Origin: Flavobacteriaceae bacterium
GTDB taxonomy: Bacteria > Bacteroidota > Bacteroidia > Flavobacteriales > Flavobacteriaceae
DNA length: 64,000 nt
Assembly (NCBI GenBank): GCA_009886625.1
Contig: QXZA01000029.1
Coordinates: 1 to 64,000 of the forward strand
Direction: 5' to 3'
The notes beneath the pieces were generated by a model. That model was not told the origin of the DNA. It ran no database searches and saw only the letters and a program-made list of their open reading frames with translations. Shown here in pieces: positions 1 to 9,977 of this stretch. The position numbers were made by a program, and so were the translations under genes. The stretch's first letter is position 1; every line of letters starts with the position of its first letter.

Positions 1-139
1 TTACATATCAAATTACACCCCCCTGTTTCTATAGAAAAACTATTTTCTAAAACCCATGCCCCTGTGTTTTGATTAAAAATGTATAGAAACTTTTAGCTTT
101 TAAAATAGAGTAGCCGTACAAATACCGTACAATAAGAAA

Positions 140-185
140 ATAAAAAATCCCTAAAACATTGATTTCAAATGTAATAGGGATTGTT
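140..185 (-). terminator. Terminator of tRNA-Ser
   Basis: A two-tier hairpin: outer arms AATCCCTA (147-154) and TAGGGATT (175-182), inner arms ACATT (156-160) and AATGT (168-172). Read on the minus strand it is followed by a run of T, as in an intrinsic terminator. It lies directly downstream of the minus-strand tRNA-Ser. The remaining bases 1-139 hold no gene that I can support, only a short direct repeat CCGTACAA at 113 and 125. Confidence 0.7.
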
Positions 186-189
186 AAAG

Positions 190-273
190 CGGAGAGACAG
201 GGATTCGAACCCTGGCGACGGTTGCCCGTCGACAGATTAGCAATCTGCTCCATTACCACTCTGGCACCTCTCC
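190..273 (-). tRNA. tRNA-Ser (anticodon GCT)
   Basis: On the minus strand the acceptor arm GGAGAGG (from 273) pairs with TCTCTCC ending at 191, with discriminator G at 190. The T arm with GGTTCGAATCC is visible as its complement at about 199-215. The anticodon stem-loop AGATTGCTAATCT gives anticodon GCT, which reads AGC/AGU serine codons. A long variable arm with complementary CGACGG and CCGTCG segments at about 216-233 fits a class II tRNA such as tRNA-Ser. It has its own promoter (288-318) and terminator, so it is probably transcribed alone. Confidence 0.95.
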
Positions 274-287
274 TGATAAATGGAGGA

Positions 288-318
288 CAAAAGTAAGTGT
301 TCCAGTATAAGAAAACAA
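288..318 (-). promoter_or_regulatory. Promoter of tRNA-Ser
   Basis: On the minus strand TTG (316-318) is followed after 20 bases by TACTTTTG (288-295), matching the Bacteroidota primary sigma factor pattern TTTG-N19/20-TAnnTTTG. Initiation is expected near 280-283, a few bases before the tRNA 5' end at 273. Confidence 0.75.
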
Positions 319-331
319 TCTTTTTTAAAAA

Positions 332-2386
332 TTATTCTGGATATTCTATTCGGAGTTGATAGACATTAATCAATTTTCGTAAAAGCACCTTTTTAACGGT
401 CTCTATTTCTGATAATGTAATATTAGAATTATTGAATTGAAGCGCATTCATTTTGCTAGTTACAATCTTTTCAATAAAATGTTTTAATTGTTCTATATCA
501 GGGGATTTCAAACTTTTAGAGGCGGCTTCTACAGCATCTGCCATCATTAAAATTGCATTTTCTTTTGAAAAAGGTCTTGGACCTGGGTATTGAAAATCCT
601 CAATGTGAGTATTGTCTGGATCCAACTCCAATTGTTTTTTATAAAAATAATAGACCGAAGAATCACCATGATGGGTTCTTATAAAATCGATTACACGATC
701 GGGTAATTTATTTTTTCGAGCAATAGCGATACCATCCAAAACATGATTAATAATAATTTGAGCACTTTGCTTGGGAGTAAGAGCACTATGAGGAGATTCT
801 GATGCAATCTGATTTTCTGAAAAATATTTTGGCTGCTTAAGCTTTCCAATGTCGTGGTAAAGCGCCCCCACACGAACTAATAAAGTATTTGCTCCTATTT
901 CGTTGGCAGCAGCCTCTGCAAGATTAGCTACTTGTAAAGAGTGATGAAAGGTCCCTGGAGCTTGATCAGAAAGTTCTTTTAACAACTTAGAGTTTGTGTC
1001 TGAAAGCTCTAATAATGAAACATCTGATATCAAACCAAATAACTTTTCATAAATATAAATCAAGGGTTGTACAAAAAGCATTAAAAGTCCATTTAGTATA
1101 AATAAACCAATGGTAAGCAAATCAATTTTCAAGAAAGTTCCCTCTTGAATTATGGTAAATGCGATGTAGGCAATCAAATATACTAGTACGATTTGACCTA
1201 CAGAAATGAATAAATTTGCACGGCGGTATAATTGATCAATGGATTGAATGGTTACAATCCCAGCAACAATTTGAAGAAACACAAACTCAAAGCTATTGGG
1301 TACAATAAACCCAATCAATAGTATAGTAAGCAAATGAGCAAAAAGTCCCAAACGAGCATCAAAAAAAGTTTTGATAATAAGAGGCAAAATACACAAAGGT
1401 GCAGCAAAAATAAGGACGGTATTGTATCCCATTAAAATGGTAGTGACCAAAATAACAAATACAATATTGAAAAAAATAAAGGTTAGTTTTCGATTGTTTT
1501 CATATATAGCTAAACGATACTTGTGTAAAAACAATAATAGTAATGAAAAGGTCAAGAAAATAAGAATGGAATACCCTATCAAAATCCAAACTGAACTTAC
1601 ATCATCGCTTTCTAGCATAGAAAACTCTCTTCGTAAAGAGGTTAATGCTTCAAAATGACTTTCATCTACTACCTCTCCTTCCGCAATTATTAATTCCCCA
1701 GAGGAAACTACACCCCTGGAGAGAGAAATGTTTTGGAGGGCTTCATTTACTGCATCTTGATAAAAAACGGTATCTAATGAAACATTAGGAGTAATAAGTT
1801 CAAAGAACAAATCATTAAATACATCAAAATAGTCTTCATAATTGGATCCCTCAAACCACTGAGTTAAACGTTCAAAAAGAATATCTGATTTAAAAAGCTG
1901 TTCAATTGAAAGAGGGTACTCTATATTTTCTTGTATGAGTAATATTTCCTCATTAGCCTGATGTTTATAATTTGGTGGGAGCACCCCATATTCATAAATT
2001 TTATTTAATATTTTTTCTCCAAACTGATAAACACTATCAAATACCATTGGGTTTTCGAGAATAGGAAAAAATCGTGTAAAGTCATCTTGATATCGTGAAA
2101 GCACTTCTTCCTTTATCTTAAGGTCACTTCTCAAATAAGGTTTCAAAGTATTCAAAGCAGCCTCTTGATCTACTTTTACTTCAGCTTCTGATTTTAAAAT
2201 GGAAAAATCAAATGGAGCATAATAACTGGGGTATTGCCATGCTCTACCCTTTTGGAATTCATATTTAAACTGTCCCCCTATTGGAAAAAGGTTGAGAATA
2301 ATTAAAGAGCTAACAAGTATAAGTACAGACTTGTAAATTATTTTTTGTTGAGCCACAATGTAATTCCAGAAGGATTTCAAAATCAA
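332..2386 (-). CDS. pgpH: PgpH-type 7TM HD-domain phosphodiesterase
   Basis: Predicted inner-membrane cyclic-dinucleotide phosphodiesterase of the 7TMR-HD (PgpH) family, whose characterised members hydrolyse c-di-AMP. The 684-residue protein has one N-terminal membrane helix (about residues 18-38), an extracytoplasmic region to about 260, a block of about seven membrane helices (about 265-455) and a C-terminal HD domain. The HD residues are visible as HHSLQ, YHDIGK, RTHHGD and MADAVEA. Length and order are normal for the family. It stands alone, divergent from the NlpC/P60 gene. The substrate is assigned by family only; the symbol is used in that sense. Confidence 0.85.
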   Translation of the reverse strand: MILKSFWNYIVAQQKIIYKSVLILVSSLIILNLFPIGGQFKYEFQKGRAWQYPSYYAPFDFSILKSEAEVKVDQEAALNTLKPYLRSDLKIKEEVLSRYQDDFTRFFPILENPMVFDSVYQFGEKILNKIYEYGVLPPNYKHQANEEILLIQENIEYPLSIEQLFKSDILFERLTQWFEGSNYEDYFDVFNDLFFELITPNVSLDTVFYQDAVNEALQNISLSRGVVSSGELIIAEGEVVDESHFEALTSLRREFSMLESDDVSSVWILIGYSILIFLTFSLLLLFLHKYRLAIYENNRKLTFIFFNIVFVILVTTILMGYNTVLIFAAPLCILPLIIKTFFDARLGLFAHLLTILLIGFIVPNSFEFVFLQIVAGIVTIQSIDQLYRRANLFISVGQIVLVYLIAYIAFTIIQEGTFLKIDLLTIGLFILNGLLMLFVQPLIYIYEKLFGLISDVSLLELSDTNSKLLKELSDQAPGTFHHSLQVANLAEAAANEIGANTLLVRVGALYHDIGKLKQPKYFSENQIASESPHSALTPKQSAQIIINHVLDGIAIARKNKLPDRVIDFIRTHHGDSSVYYFYKKQLELDPDNTHIEDFQYPGPRPFSKENAILMMADAVEAASKSLKSPDIEQLKHFIEKIVTSKMNALQFNNSNITLSEIETVKKVLLRKLINVYQLRIEYPE

Positions 2387-2467
2387 TATTTGTTATCAAA
2401 ACTACACAAACTAATTGTTTTGTTAGCTATTTTCGAAACAGTTCGAGGCACTAGGGATAGAATTCGT

Positions 2468-2475
2468 TATTTTTG
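2468..2475 (+). promoter_or_regulatory. Possible -7 box of the NlpC/P60 gene
   Basis: TATTTTTG fits TAnnTTTG and lies 35 bases before the TTG start at 2510. The only -33 candidate is a weak TTCG at 2442-2445. Confidence 0.45.
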
Positions 2476-2509
2476 TGAGTGAATTTAAGCAATTGTATAA
2501 AAATATAAT

Positions 2510-3259
2510 TTGAAATACGGAATCTGTCATTTAAGTATCGTTCCGATGCGCAAAGAAAGTAATCACAGAAGTGAGATGGTATCACAGCTTTTATATGGAG
2601 ATTGTTTTAAAATCATTGGGACTAAAAAAGAATGGCTTCACATCACTACATTATTGGATGATTATTCAGGTTGGATTGACCATAAACAAGCTCAATTAAT
2701 TTCGTTAAAAGAAGCAGAAGATATAGGAATCCATCAGGCAGCCTATAGCACACAGCTTATTGATTATATTGAAACCACGGACAACAAGCTCACTACTTTA
2801 GTGATTGGAAGTAATATTAGTGCAATAACATTATTACAACATTCGTATTCTGGTCCCAGCTTCAAGGGCAAAAACAAAAAAGCTAAACTTCTTGAAATTG
2901 CTTCTTTATATCTAAACGCTCCCTATTTATGGGGTGGAAAAACCCCAATGGGTATCGATTGTTCTGGACTTACTCAAATGATATACAGAATCAACGGACA
3001 TCAGATTCCTAGAGATGCCTCTCAACAAGCTTTACTTGGTTCAACTTTGAGCTTTATTGATGAAAGTGAACCCGGTGACCTTGCCTTTTTTGATAATGAG
3101 GAAGGTGCAATAATTCATGTGGGGCTTTTACTTGAAAACAATTATATCCTTCATGCCCATGGTAAAGTTCGTATAGACCGCATTGATCAGACAGGTATAT
3201 ACAATATCGATACCCAACAGCATTCTCATAAACTGAGGATTATCAAAAAAATAATATAA
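2510..3259 (+). CDS. SH3 / NlpC-P60 family peptidoglycan hydrolase
   Basis: Predicted cell-wall cysteine peptidase cutting D-Glu/diaminopimelate-type peptide bonds. The 249-residue product has an SH3-like N-terminal half (about residues 1-115) and an NlpC/P60 domain (about 125-249). The catalytic Cys sits in DCSGL, the His in IHVGLL and the third polar residue probably in HAHGK. No signal peptide is evident from the TTG start at 2510. That start is favoured because the alignment-like beginning MKYGICHLS follows immediately and a -7 box lies 35 bases upstream; no upstream ATG is in frame. It is followed by a strong hairpin shared with the convergent TPR gene. Confidence 0.85.
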   Translation: MKYGICHLSIVPMRKESNHRSEMVSQLLYGDCFKIIGTKKEWLHITTLLDDYSGWIDHKQAQLISLKEAEDIGIHQAAYSTQLIDYIETTDNKLTTLVIGSNISAITLLQHSYSGPSFKGKNKKAKLLEIASLYLNAPYLWGGKTPMGIDCSGLTQMIYRINGHQIPRDASQQALLGSTLSFIDESEPGDLAFFDNEEGAIIHVGLLLENNYILHAHGKVRIDRIDQTGIYNIDTQQHSHKLRIIKKII

Positions 3260-3260
3260 A

Positions 3261-3290
3261 AAAAAACCTTCATTAAATGAAGGCTTTTTA
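3261..3290. terminator. Bidirectional terminator
   Basis: Hairpin CCTTCATT/AATGAAGG (3267-3283) flanked by A-run on the left and CTTTTTA on the right. It can end both the rightward NlpC/P60 gene and the leftward gyrA-TPR transcript. Confidence 0.8.
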
Positions 3291-3313
3291 GTTAATTAAA
3301 ATGCTTATTATTA

Positions 3314-4534
3314 TTATTTAAGAAGTCCTTTCATTTTCATGAAACCTTCGTTATCTCCTAGTGTTCCGTATATATTCATCAACGTATTGATTGCCTCCTC
3401 ATTTTGACTTACCTTAATAAGCTTTTCCAGGATAGGAACACACTCCTTATAAATCTCCTCTCGAGAGGTTTTAAGTATGTCATAACGAGCGTTATCTGCT
3501 CTTGAATTTCCTAAAGAATTCATTTCATCCACAATTTTTGCCTCTCCATCTAAAATTAAAGAAACAAGATTCAAATAACTAGATTCTGAATTTGGGTTTA
3601 GCTCAATTGATTTCTCATAGTATTTTCTAGCTTCTACAGCATTTCCGCGTTGAGCATTTACCACACCTAAGTTGAAATATAAAGATCCATTATTTGGATC
3701 TTGGGCAATAGCCTCTTTCATCAATTCTTCAAAACGATCATTTTCCTCTAGCTGAATGTAGAGATTAGCTTCAGTTAAAATCAAATTCAAATCCTTAGGA
3801 TTTTCCTTTCTTGCTTCTTTAACTGCCCCCATTGCTTTTTCATTATCTCCTAGCTGGGCATAAATTAAAGCAATATTTTTAACAATCTCAGGAAATTTAG
3901 ATTCAGAGGTTTCTACCTTGAAATCGCTATATTCTTTGGTCTTTTTATAAAGATTATATTCCGTTTCTGAAAATTCTATTTCTTCTCCTGTTTCAGTTGA
4001 TTTTGCCAAATAACGTGTTGTAATTCCTTCGTAACGAATCTCTTTCAGTTCATTATAATACTTCAATGAACCCTCAAAATCAGCTCCATTTACTGAACTT
4101 GAAGCAGCGTAATACAAATAATCTTGATTCGTTTCTGGGTTAATTGTATACGCTAAATACAATTTACTGGCTGCATCTACAAAACGCTTTTCAGCATTAT
4201 CCTCAATAGCGCTATTTACAATATCTGAGGTTAAGGATTGTACTTTTGCGTCGTAATCAGAATTTACAGCTCCAGCGGCTTTGAAAGCAGTATATTTTTC
4301 ATAAGAAGCTTCAAAGTTTTTATTTGCTTGTTCAATCTGTGCCTCCAAAAATGTTTTTTGATTTAACACCTTGGCTTCTGCTTGTTCAAATAATGCAGCA
4401 TTAGTTTCCAAAATATTTACTGCTCCAGTAACATCTCCAGAGTTAAATAATTTGATCGCCTTTTTAACCTCTTTTTTTTGTCCAAAAGAGAACGTCATGG
4501 TTAAGATAAAAAGTAAGAATAATTTGTTTTTCAT
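3314..4534 (-). CDS. Exported TPR-repeat protein
   Basis: A 406-residue protein with a signal peptide ending near FSFGQ (about residue 19) and tetratricopeptide repeats. The clearest repeat is about residues 280-320, with SLYFNLGVVNAQRG and ARKYYEKSIELNPNS. It is therefore a predicted periplasmic scaffold for protein contacts; the partner cannot be read from sequence. It follows gyrA by only 27 bases on the same strand with no terminator between, so the two are probably co-transcribed, an arrangement that recurs in Flavobacteriaceae. There is no enzymatic motif. Confidence 0.8.
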   Translation of the reverse strand: MKNKLFLLFILTMTFSFGQKKEVKKAIKLFNSGDVTGAVNILETNAALFEQAEAKVLNQKTFLEAQIEQANKNFEASYEKYTAFKAAGAVNSDYDAKVQSLTSDIVNSAIEDNAEKRFVDAASKLYLAYTINPETNQDYLYYAASSSVNGADFEGSLKYYNELKEIRYEGITTRYLAKSTETGEEIEFSETEYNLYKKTKEYSDFKVETSESKFPEIVKNIALIYAQLGDNEKAMGAVKEARKENPKDLNLILTEANLYIQLEENDRFEELMKEAIAQDPNNGSLYFNLGVVNAQRGNAVEARKYYEKSIELNPNSESSYLNLVSLILDGEAKIVDEMNSLGNSRADNARYDILKTSREEIYKECVPILEKLIKVSQNEEAINTLMNIYGTLGDNEGFMKMKGLLK

Positions 4535-4561
4535 TGTTAATTTATAATTGTTTGGTTGTAT

Positions 4562-7057
4562 TTATTCAATAATAGTGCCATCGTTAACGTCCACATCAAT
4601 AACATCTTCTATTGGAGCATCATCATTCATTACTTTGGCTACAGCTGCAATAGTATCATCTCCTTTCAAGTTGATCAATTTAACCCCTTGGGTCGCTCTA
4701 CCCATAACTCGGAGAGATGTAATTTCCATCCGTATTGCAATCCCTGATTTATTGATAATCATTAGGTCGTCTGAATCAGTAACTGTTTTGATAGAAACTA
4801 ATTTTCCTGTTTTATCTGTAATGGAAATCGTTTTTACTCCCTTACCCCCTCTATTTGTAATTCGGTAGTCATCAAGACTGGAGCGTTTTCCGTAACCATT
4901 CTCAGAAACAACAAGGATATTCGCATCCATATCATTTACAGCAACCATCCCAACTACTTCATCTTGGGCATCGGTTAATGTAATTCCTCTCACCCCAGAA
5001 GCGCCTCTACCCATTGGTCGGGTTTTACTTTCCTCAAAACGAATCGCTTTTCCAGATTTAACCGCCAGCATAACATGACTGTTTCCGTTAGTTAATTTAG
5101 CTTCTAAAAGTTCATCGTCTTCCTTAATACTAATCGCATTAATTCCATTGGCTCGTGGTCTAGAATACTGTTCTAAGGAAGTCTTCTTGACCTGACCTTT
5201 CTTGGTCGCCATAATAACATAATGATTGTTAATGTATTCCTCATCTTTTAGATCTTGGGTACATATAAAGGCTTGAACCTTATCGTCTTGTTCGATATTA
5301 ATCAGGTTTTGAATCGCTCTTCCTTTTGCTGTCTTTGATCCCTCGGGGATTTCATATACACGCATCCAGAAACATTTTCCTTTCTGGGTAAAAAACAACA
5401 TATATTGATGGTTTGTTCCAACAAACAAATCCTGAAGGAAATCTTCATCACGAGTTGTAGATGCTTTTTGCCCTACCCCTCCTCTATTTTGAGTTTTATA
5501 TTCATTAAGAGGAGTTCTTTTGATGTATCCTGCGTGAGAAATTGTAATAACAACTTGGTCATCTGGAATCATATCTTCCATACTAAAATCTCCGCCAGCA
5601 TATTCAATATTTGAACGTCGCTCATCGCCATATTTATTCTTAATCTCAACAAGCTCTTCCTTAATGATATCCATTCTTCGATCTTTTTTATCAAGAATAT
5701 CTTTAAGATCTGCAATGGTTTTTAATAAATCATTGTACTCTGTTCTAAGCTTGTTTTGCTCAAGTCCTGTCAGTTGACGCAAACGCATCTCTACAATAGC
5801 TTTGGCTTGAATTTCAGATAATTTAAAACTCTTGATTAGACTTTCTCTAGCAACATCTGCGCTTTGAGAGGCTCTAATGATTTTGATAACTTCATCTATA
5901 TTGTCTGAAGCAATAATGAGACCTTCTAATATATGGGCTCTGTCTTCTGCTTTCTTTAATTCAAACTTGGTACGTCTTACAACCACATCATGGCGGTGTT
6001 CCACAAAATAATGGATCATCTCTTTGAGATTCAGCATTTGTGGTCTTCCATTTACTAGAGCAATATTATTAACGCTGAATGAAGATTGAAGTTGAGTGTA
6101 TTTGTATAATTTATTAAGTACAATATTAGGAACAGCGTCACGCTTTAGAATGTACACAATTCGCATTCCGTTTCTGTCAGACTCATCTCGTATACTACTA
6201 ATTCCCTCTAACTTTTTGTCATTGACCATCTCTGCGGTCTTGCGAATCATTTCAGCCTTATTCACCTGATAAGGTATTTCAGAAACAATTATGCATTCCC
6301 TTCCATTGACTTCCTCAATATTGGCTTTGGCACGCATGACAATCCGTCCTCTACCCGTTAAAAAGGCTTCACGAACCCCTTCATAACCGTAAATAGTACC
6401 TCCTGTTGGAAAATCAGGAGCCTTGATTGTTTGGATTAACTCCTCAATCGTTATTTCAGTGTTTTCAATGTACTGTATCGTACCATCGACCACCTCCGTT
6501 AAGTTATGGGGAGGCATATTCGTTGCCATACCTACAGCAATACCAGATGCTCCATTGACTAATAATGTAGGAACACGCGTTGGTAAAACAGTAGGTTCTT
6601 TAAGTGTGTCATCAAAATTTAGTTGAAGATCAACAGTCTCTTTGTCAATATCGGCCATTAAATCTTCCGAAATCTTTTGCATTCTAGCTTCGGTATATCG
6701 CATTGCTGCTGGACTATCTCCATCAACCGAACCAAAGTTTCCTTGACCATCTACCAAGAGATAACGAAGACTCCACTCTTGAGCCATTCTTACCATGGTA
6801 TCATAAACAGAACTATCGCCATGGGGGTGATACTTTCCTAATACTTCTCCTACAATACGTGCTGATTTTTTGTGTGCGGTATTTGCTCGAATTCCTAATT
6901 CGTGCATACCAAATAAAACACGTCGATGAACTGGCTTTAAACCATCTCTTACATCAGGCAGTGCACGTGACACTATGACAGACATTGAATAATCAATGTA
7001 AGCTGATTTCATTTCATCTTCAATGTTGATTGGAATGAGCTTATCTCCTTCGTTCAT
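4562..7057 (-). CDS. gyrA: DNA gyrase subunit A
   Basis: Catalytic subunit of type II topoisomerase, which breaks and rejoins DNA to introduce negative supercoils using ATP bound by GyrB. The 831-residue chain has the full family layout. The winged-helix/tower region carries catalytic Tyr121 in AAMRYTEAR, and the C-terminal half holds beta-pinwheel repeats with a GyrA box (QNRGGVGQK). The quinolone-resistance region reads HGDSSVYDT with Ser82 and Asp86 at the positions of E. coli Ser83 and Asp87, that is, the wild-type drug-sensitive residues. The C-terminus ends in a short acidic tail. It heads a pair with the TPR gene and is divergent from clpC. Confidence 0.98.
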   Translation of the reverse strand: MNEGDKLIPINIEDEMKSAYIDYSMSVIVSRALPDVRDGLKPVHRRVLFGMHELGIRANTAHKKSARIVGEVLGKYHPHGDSSVYDTMVRMAQEWSLRYLLVDGQGNFGSVDGDSPAAMRYTEARMQKISEDLMADIDKETVDLQLNFDDTLKEPTVLPTRVPTLLVNGASGIAVGMATNMPPHNLTEVVDGTIQYIENTEITIEELIQTIKAPDFPTGGTIYGYEGVREAFLTGRGRIVMRAKANIEEVNGRECIIVSEIPYQVNKAEMIRKTAEMVNDKKLEGISSIRDESDRNGMRIVYILKRDAVPNIVLNKLYKYTQLQSSFSVNNIALVNGRPQMLNLKEMIHYFVEHRHDVVVRRTKFELKKAEDRAHILEGLIIASDNIDEVIKIIRASQSADVARESLIKSFKLSEIQAKAIVEMRLRQLTGLEQNKLRTEYNDLLKTIADLKDILDKKDRRMDIIKEELVEIKNKYGDERRSNIEYAGGDFSMEDMIPDDQVVITISHAGYIKRTPLNEYKTQNRGGVGQKASTTRDEDFLQDLFVGTNHQYMLFFTQKGKCFWMRVYEIPEGSKTAKGRAIQNLINIEQDDKVQAFICTQDLKDEEYINNHYVIMATKKGQVKKTSLEQYSRPRANGINAISIKEDDELLEAKLTNGNSHVMLAVKSGKAIRFEESKTRPMGRGASGVRGITLTDAQDEVVGMVAVNDMDANILVVSENGYGKRSSLDDYRITNRGGKGVKTISITDKTGKLVSIKTVTDSDDLMIINKSGIAIRMEITSLRVMGRATQGVKLINLKGDDTIAAVAKVMNDDAPIEDVIDVDVNDGTIIE

Positions 7058-7273
7058 ATGACTTATTTATATAATCGCTAAAATAAGGAAACACTAAACA
7101 ACATATCCTATATTTTAATCTCATAATTTGTAAAATTATCAACATAAAGTAGATCTTATTTTGTTATAAATAATAAGGCTCCTGCTTTTGAAATATGATT
7201 ATTTTTTTGTCTATTAGCATTAAGCAATAATAATTGGTCTACTTTTTGAAATAGATTAAAAAAAATAAGGCAT

Positions 7274-9820
7274 ATGGACGATAATTTCTCACCAAGAGTT
7301 AAGGATGTAATTGCATATAGTAAAGAAGAAGCACTTCGATTAGGGCACAGTTTTATTGGAACAGAACACCTAATGTTAGGCATATTAAGAGACGGTGGAG
7401 GAAAAGCCATCGCAATACTCAATTCCATTGAAGTAAACTTAGAAGAGTTAAGAAGAAAAGTTGAGATTTTAAGCCCTGCGGCACTTGACGACTCTCAATT
7501 GATGAATGATAAAAAAAATCTTCATTTAACACGACAAGCAGAACGTGCACTCAAAACCACTTTTTTAGAAGCAAAGCTTTTTCAAAGTGAATTAATTAAT
7601 ACCGTTCATCTACTCTTGTGCATCTTGAGAAATGAAAATGATCCTACAACTAAATTGTTGACAAAACTTGATGTTGATTATGATTTAGTCAAAGAACAAT
7701 TCAAACTTATGTTGGCAAATGATGCTGACAGTTATGAAGATCTTTCCGCTTCTTCCTCTTTTCCTGAAGAGAAAAGTGATGGAGATGAAAAGGAAAACCC
7801 ATTTATCCCTACTTCCGAATCCAAAACAAACAAAAAAACTAAAACACCCGTTTTAGATAACTTTGGACGAGATGTTACCCTTTTGGCTGAACAAGAAAAA
7901 TTAGACCCCGTTGTTGGGCGTGAAAAAGAAATTGAAAGAGTATCTCAAATTCTAAGCCGAAGAAAGAAAAACAACCCTTTACTTATAGGCGAGCCTGGGG
8001 TTGGGAAATCAGCTATTGCAGAAGGTTTAGCCCTTCGTATCATTCAGAAAAGAGTTTCACGTGTCTTGTATAACAAACGTGTTGTCACTTTAGATTTAGC
8101 CAGCCTAGTGGCGGGTACTAAATACAGAGGACAATTTGAAGAACGCATGAAAGCGGTAATGAATGAGCTGGAAAAAAATGATGATATCATTCTTTTTATT
8201 GACGAAATTCACACCATTGTAGGAGCTGGAGGAGCTACTGGAAGCCTAGATGCTTCAAACATGTTTAAACCGGCCCTTGCACGTGGAGAAATTCAATGTA
8301 TTGGTGCAACTACACTAGACGAATACAGACAACATATAGAAAAAGATGGAGCGCTGGAACGTCGTTTCCAAAAAGTATTAATTGAGCAAACTACCCCAGA
8401 GGAAACACTCGAAATACTTCAAAATATTAAAGATCGATATGAAAATCATCATAATGTAAACTATACGGATGAAGCTTTAAAAGCTTGTGTTGATCTTACT
8501 GATCGCTATATGTCTGATCGTTTTCTTCCGGACAAAGCGATAGATGCATTAGATGAAGCTGGGTCACGAGTTCACATAAACAACATGAGTGTTCCTCAAG
8601 AAATTATTGATTTAGAAAAACAACTTGATGAAGTTAGAGAATCAAAAAATACGGTAGTCAAAAAACAAAAATATGAAGAGGCTGCTAAATTACGAGATGA
8701 TGAAAAGCGTTTTGAGCGTTTATTGATAGAAGCTCAAGAAAGATGGCAAGAGGATTCCAAGTTGAATCGTGTTAAAGTAAATGAAAACAACATCGCAGAT
8801 GTTGTTTCGATGATGACCAACATTCCTGTAAACAAAATTGTAAACTCTGAAAAAACAAAACTTTCTAAGCTCTCAGCTTCAATTGGTGAAAAACTAATTG
8901 GGCAAAAAGATGCTGTTGAAAAAGTAGTAAAAGCAATACAAAGAAACCGTGCTGGCTTGAAAGCACCCGACAAGCCCATTGGATCTTTTATTTTCTTAGG
9001 GCAAACTGGAGTTGGTAAAACCCAATTAGCCAAAATATTAGCTTCTGAAATCTTCGATTCTGAGGAAAATCTTATCAGAATAGATATGAGTGAATACATG
9101 GAAAAATTCGCTATTTCTAGATTAATTGGTGCACCTCCGGGTTATGTTGGTTATGAAGAAGGGGGTCAATTAAGTGAAAGAGTGAGAAGACGTCCTTATT
9201 CCGTAATTCTTTTGGATGAAGTTGAAAAAGCACATCCTGACATCTTCAACATGCTTTTACAGGTATTAGATGATGGTTTTTTAACTGACAGCCTAGGAAG
9301 AAAAGTCAATTTCCAGAATACTATCATCATCATGACCTCTAACATTGGAGCACGACAGGTAAAAGATTTTGGAACAGGACTTGGATTTGAAACCGCTTCT
9401 CAAAAAGCTCAAACTTCTGACATAGAAAAAGGGGTTATTGAGAAAGAATTAAAGAAAACTTTTTCTCCTGAATTCCTAAATCGTATTGATGATATAGTGA
9501 TATTTAATGCCCTAGAAAAGCAAGATATTCGTATAATTGTTGATATAGAATTGAAAAAATTCATCACCCGAGTTGAAAAGATAGGATACAAATTAAACGT
9601 ATCTGATGCAGCAAAAGATTTTATTGCTGAAAAAGGGTTTGATAGTAAATATGGAGCTCGTCCTCTTAATAGAGCAATCCAAAAGCATATTGAAGATTTA
9701 GTAGCTGAACATGTTGTTGGAAACACTATAAAAGAAGGTGATCTCGTAAGTATTGATAAAAACAAAAAAGAAGATGCTTTGCAGCTTGATGTTAATCAAC
9801 AAATCGAGAGTTCTTCATAA
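7274..9820 (+). CDS. clpC: ATP-dependent Clp protease ATPase subunit ClpC
   Basis: AAA+ unfoldase that feeds substrates to ClpP and can disaggregate proteins. Over 848 residues it shows the repeat Clp-N domain (about 1-150), a Ser/Glu-rich linker (about 150-195), and a first AAA+ module with Walker A GEPGVGKS at about 239-246. A UVR-like middle segment (YEEAAKLRDDEKR, about 455-475) is the ClpC mark that separates it from ClpA and ClpB. The second AAA+ module has GQTGVGKT near 576-583 and the C-terminal D2-small domain. It is transcribed alone, divergent from gyrA across 216 bases. No CtsR or McsB partner gene is present nearby. Confidence 0.95.
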   Translation: MDDNFSPRVKDVIAYSKEEALRLGHSFIGTEHLMLGILRDGGGKAIAILNSIEVNLEELRRKVEILSPAALDDSQLMNDKKNLHLTRQAERALKTTFLEAKLFQSELINTVHLLLCILRNENDPTTKLLTKLDVDYDLVKEQFKLMLANDADSYEDLSASSSFPEEKSDGDEKENPFIPTSESKTNKKTKTPVLDNFGRDVTLLAEQEKLDPVVGREKEIERVSQILSRRKKNNPLLIGEPGVGKSAIAEGLALRIIQKRVSRVLYNKRVVTLDLASLVAGTKYRGQFEERMKAVMNELEKNDDIILFIDEIHTIVGAGGATGSLDASNMFKPALARGEIQCIGATTLDEYRQHIEKDGALERRFQKVLIEQTTPEETLEILQNIKDRYENHHNVNYTDEALKACVDLTDRYMSDRFLPDKAIDALDEAGSRVHINNMSVPQEIIDLEKQLDEVRESKNTVVKKQKYEEAAKLRDDEKRFERLLIEAQERWQEDSKLNRVKVNENNIADVVSMMTNIPVNKIVNSEKTKLSKLSASIGEKLIGQKDAVEKVVKAIQRNRAGLKAPDKPIGSFIFLGQTGVGKTQLAKILASEIFDSEENLIRIDMSEYMEKFAISRLIGAPPGYVGYEEGGQLSERVRRRPYSVILLDEVEKAHPDIFNMLLQVLDDGFLTDSLGRKVNFQNTIIIMTSNIGARQVKDFGTGLGFETASQKAQTSDIEKGVIEKELKKTFSPEFLNRIDDIVIFNALEKQDIRIIVDIELKKFITRVEKIGYKLNVSDAAKDFIAEKGFDSKYGARPLNRAIQKHIEDLVAEHVVGNTIKEGDLVSIDKNKKEDALQLDVNQQIESSS

Positions 9821-9911
9821 AAGAGAGCTAACATTTACATATCCTTGAAAAGTACATTAAAAAACCCTTGATTTTTATCTATTATTTAGAATAAAGCCAA
9901 TGCTTTTATAC

Positions 9912-9941
9912 TATTTTTGCGCTTAGTTTAATTGTGTAAAC
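9912..9941 (+). promoter_or_regulatory. thrABC promoter and adjacent palindrome
   Basis: TATTTTTG at 9912-9919 matches the Bacteroidota -7 box, 58 bases before the thrA start. The expected initiation point (about 9924-9926) falls at the edge of the inverted repeat GTTTA-N6-TAAAC (9926-9941), a possible operator. The operator role is inference. I see no leader peptide rich in Thr or Ile codons. Confidence 0.45.
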
Positions 9942-9977
9942 CAAGGCCTTATTTTAAGGGAATTGATATAGATCATT

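Noticed and set aside
47-259. 70-codon minus-strand reading frame
   Set aside because: It runs through the tRNA-Ser gene and its terminator and has no promoter or family.
1371-1658. 95-codon plus-strand frame opposite the HD phosphodiesterase
   Set aside because: Lys/Ile-rich shadow of the membrane helices of the real gene; the same holds for frames opposite gyrA (4548-4868, 6703-6978), clpC (8734-9099, 9409-9765), thrA (10910-11210) and pyrB (31556-31888).
9821-9977. Threonine attenuator leader
   Set aside because: No short frame with a cluster of Thr/Ile codons and no terminator-like hairpin with T-run before thrA.
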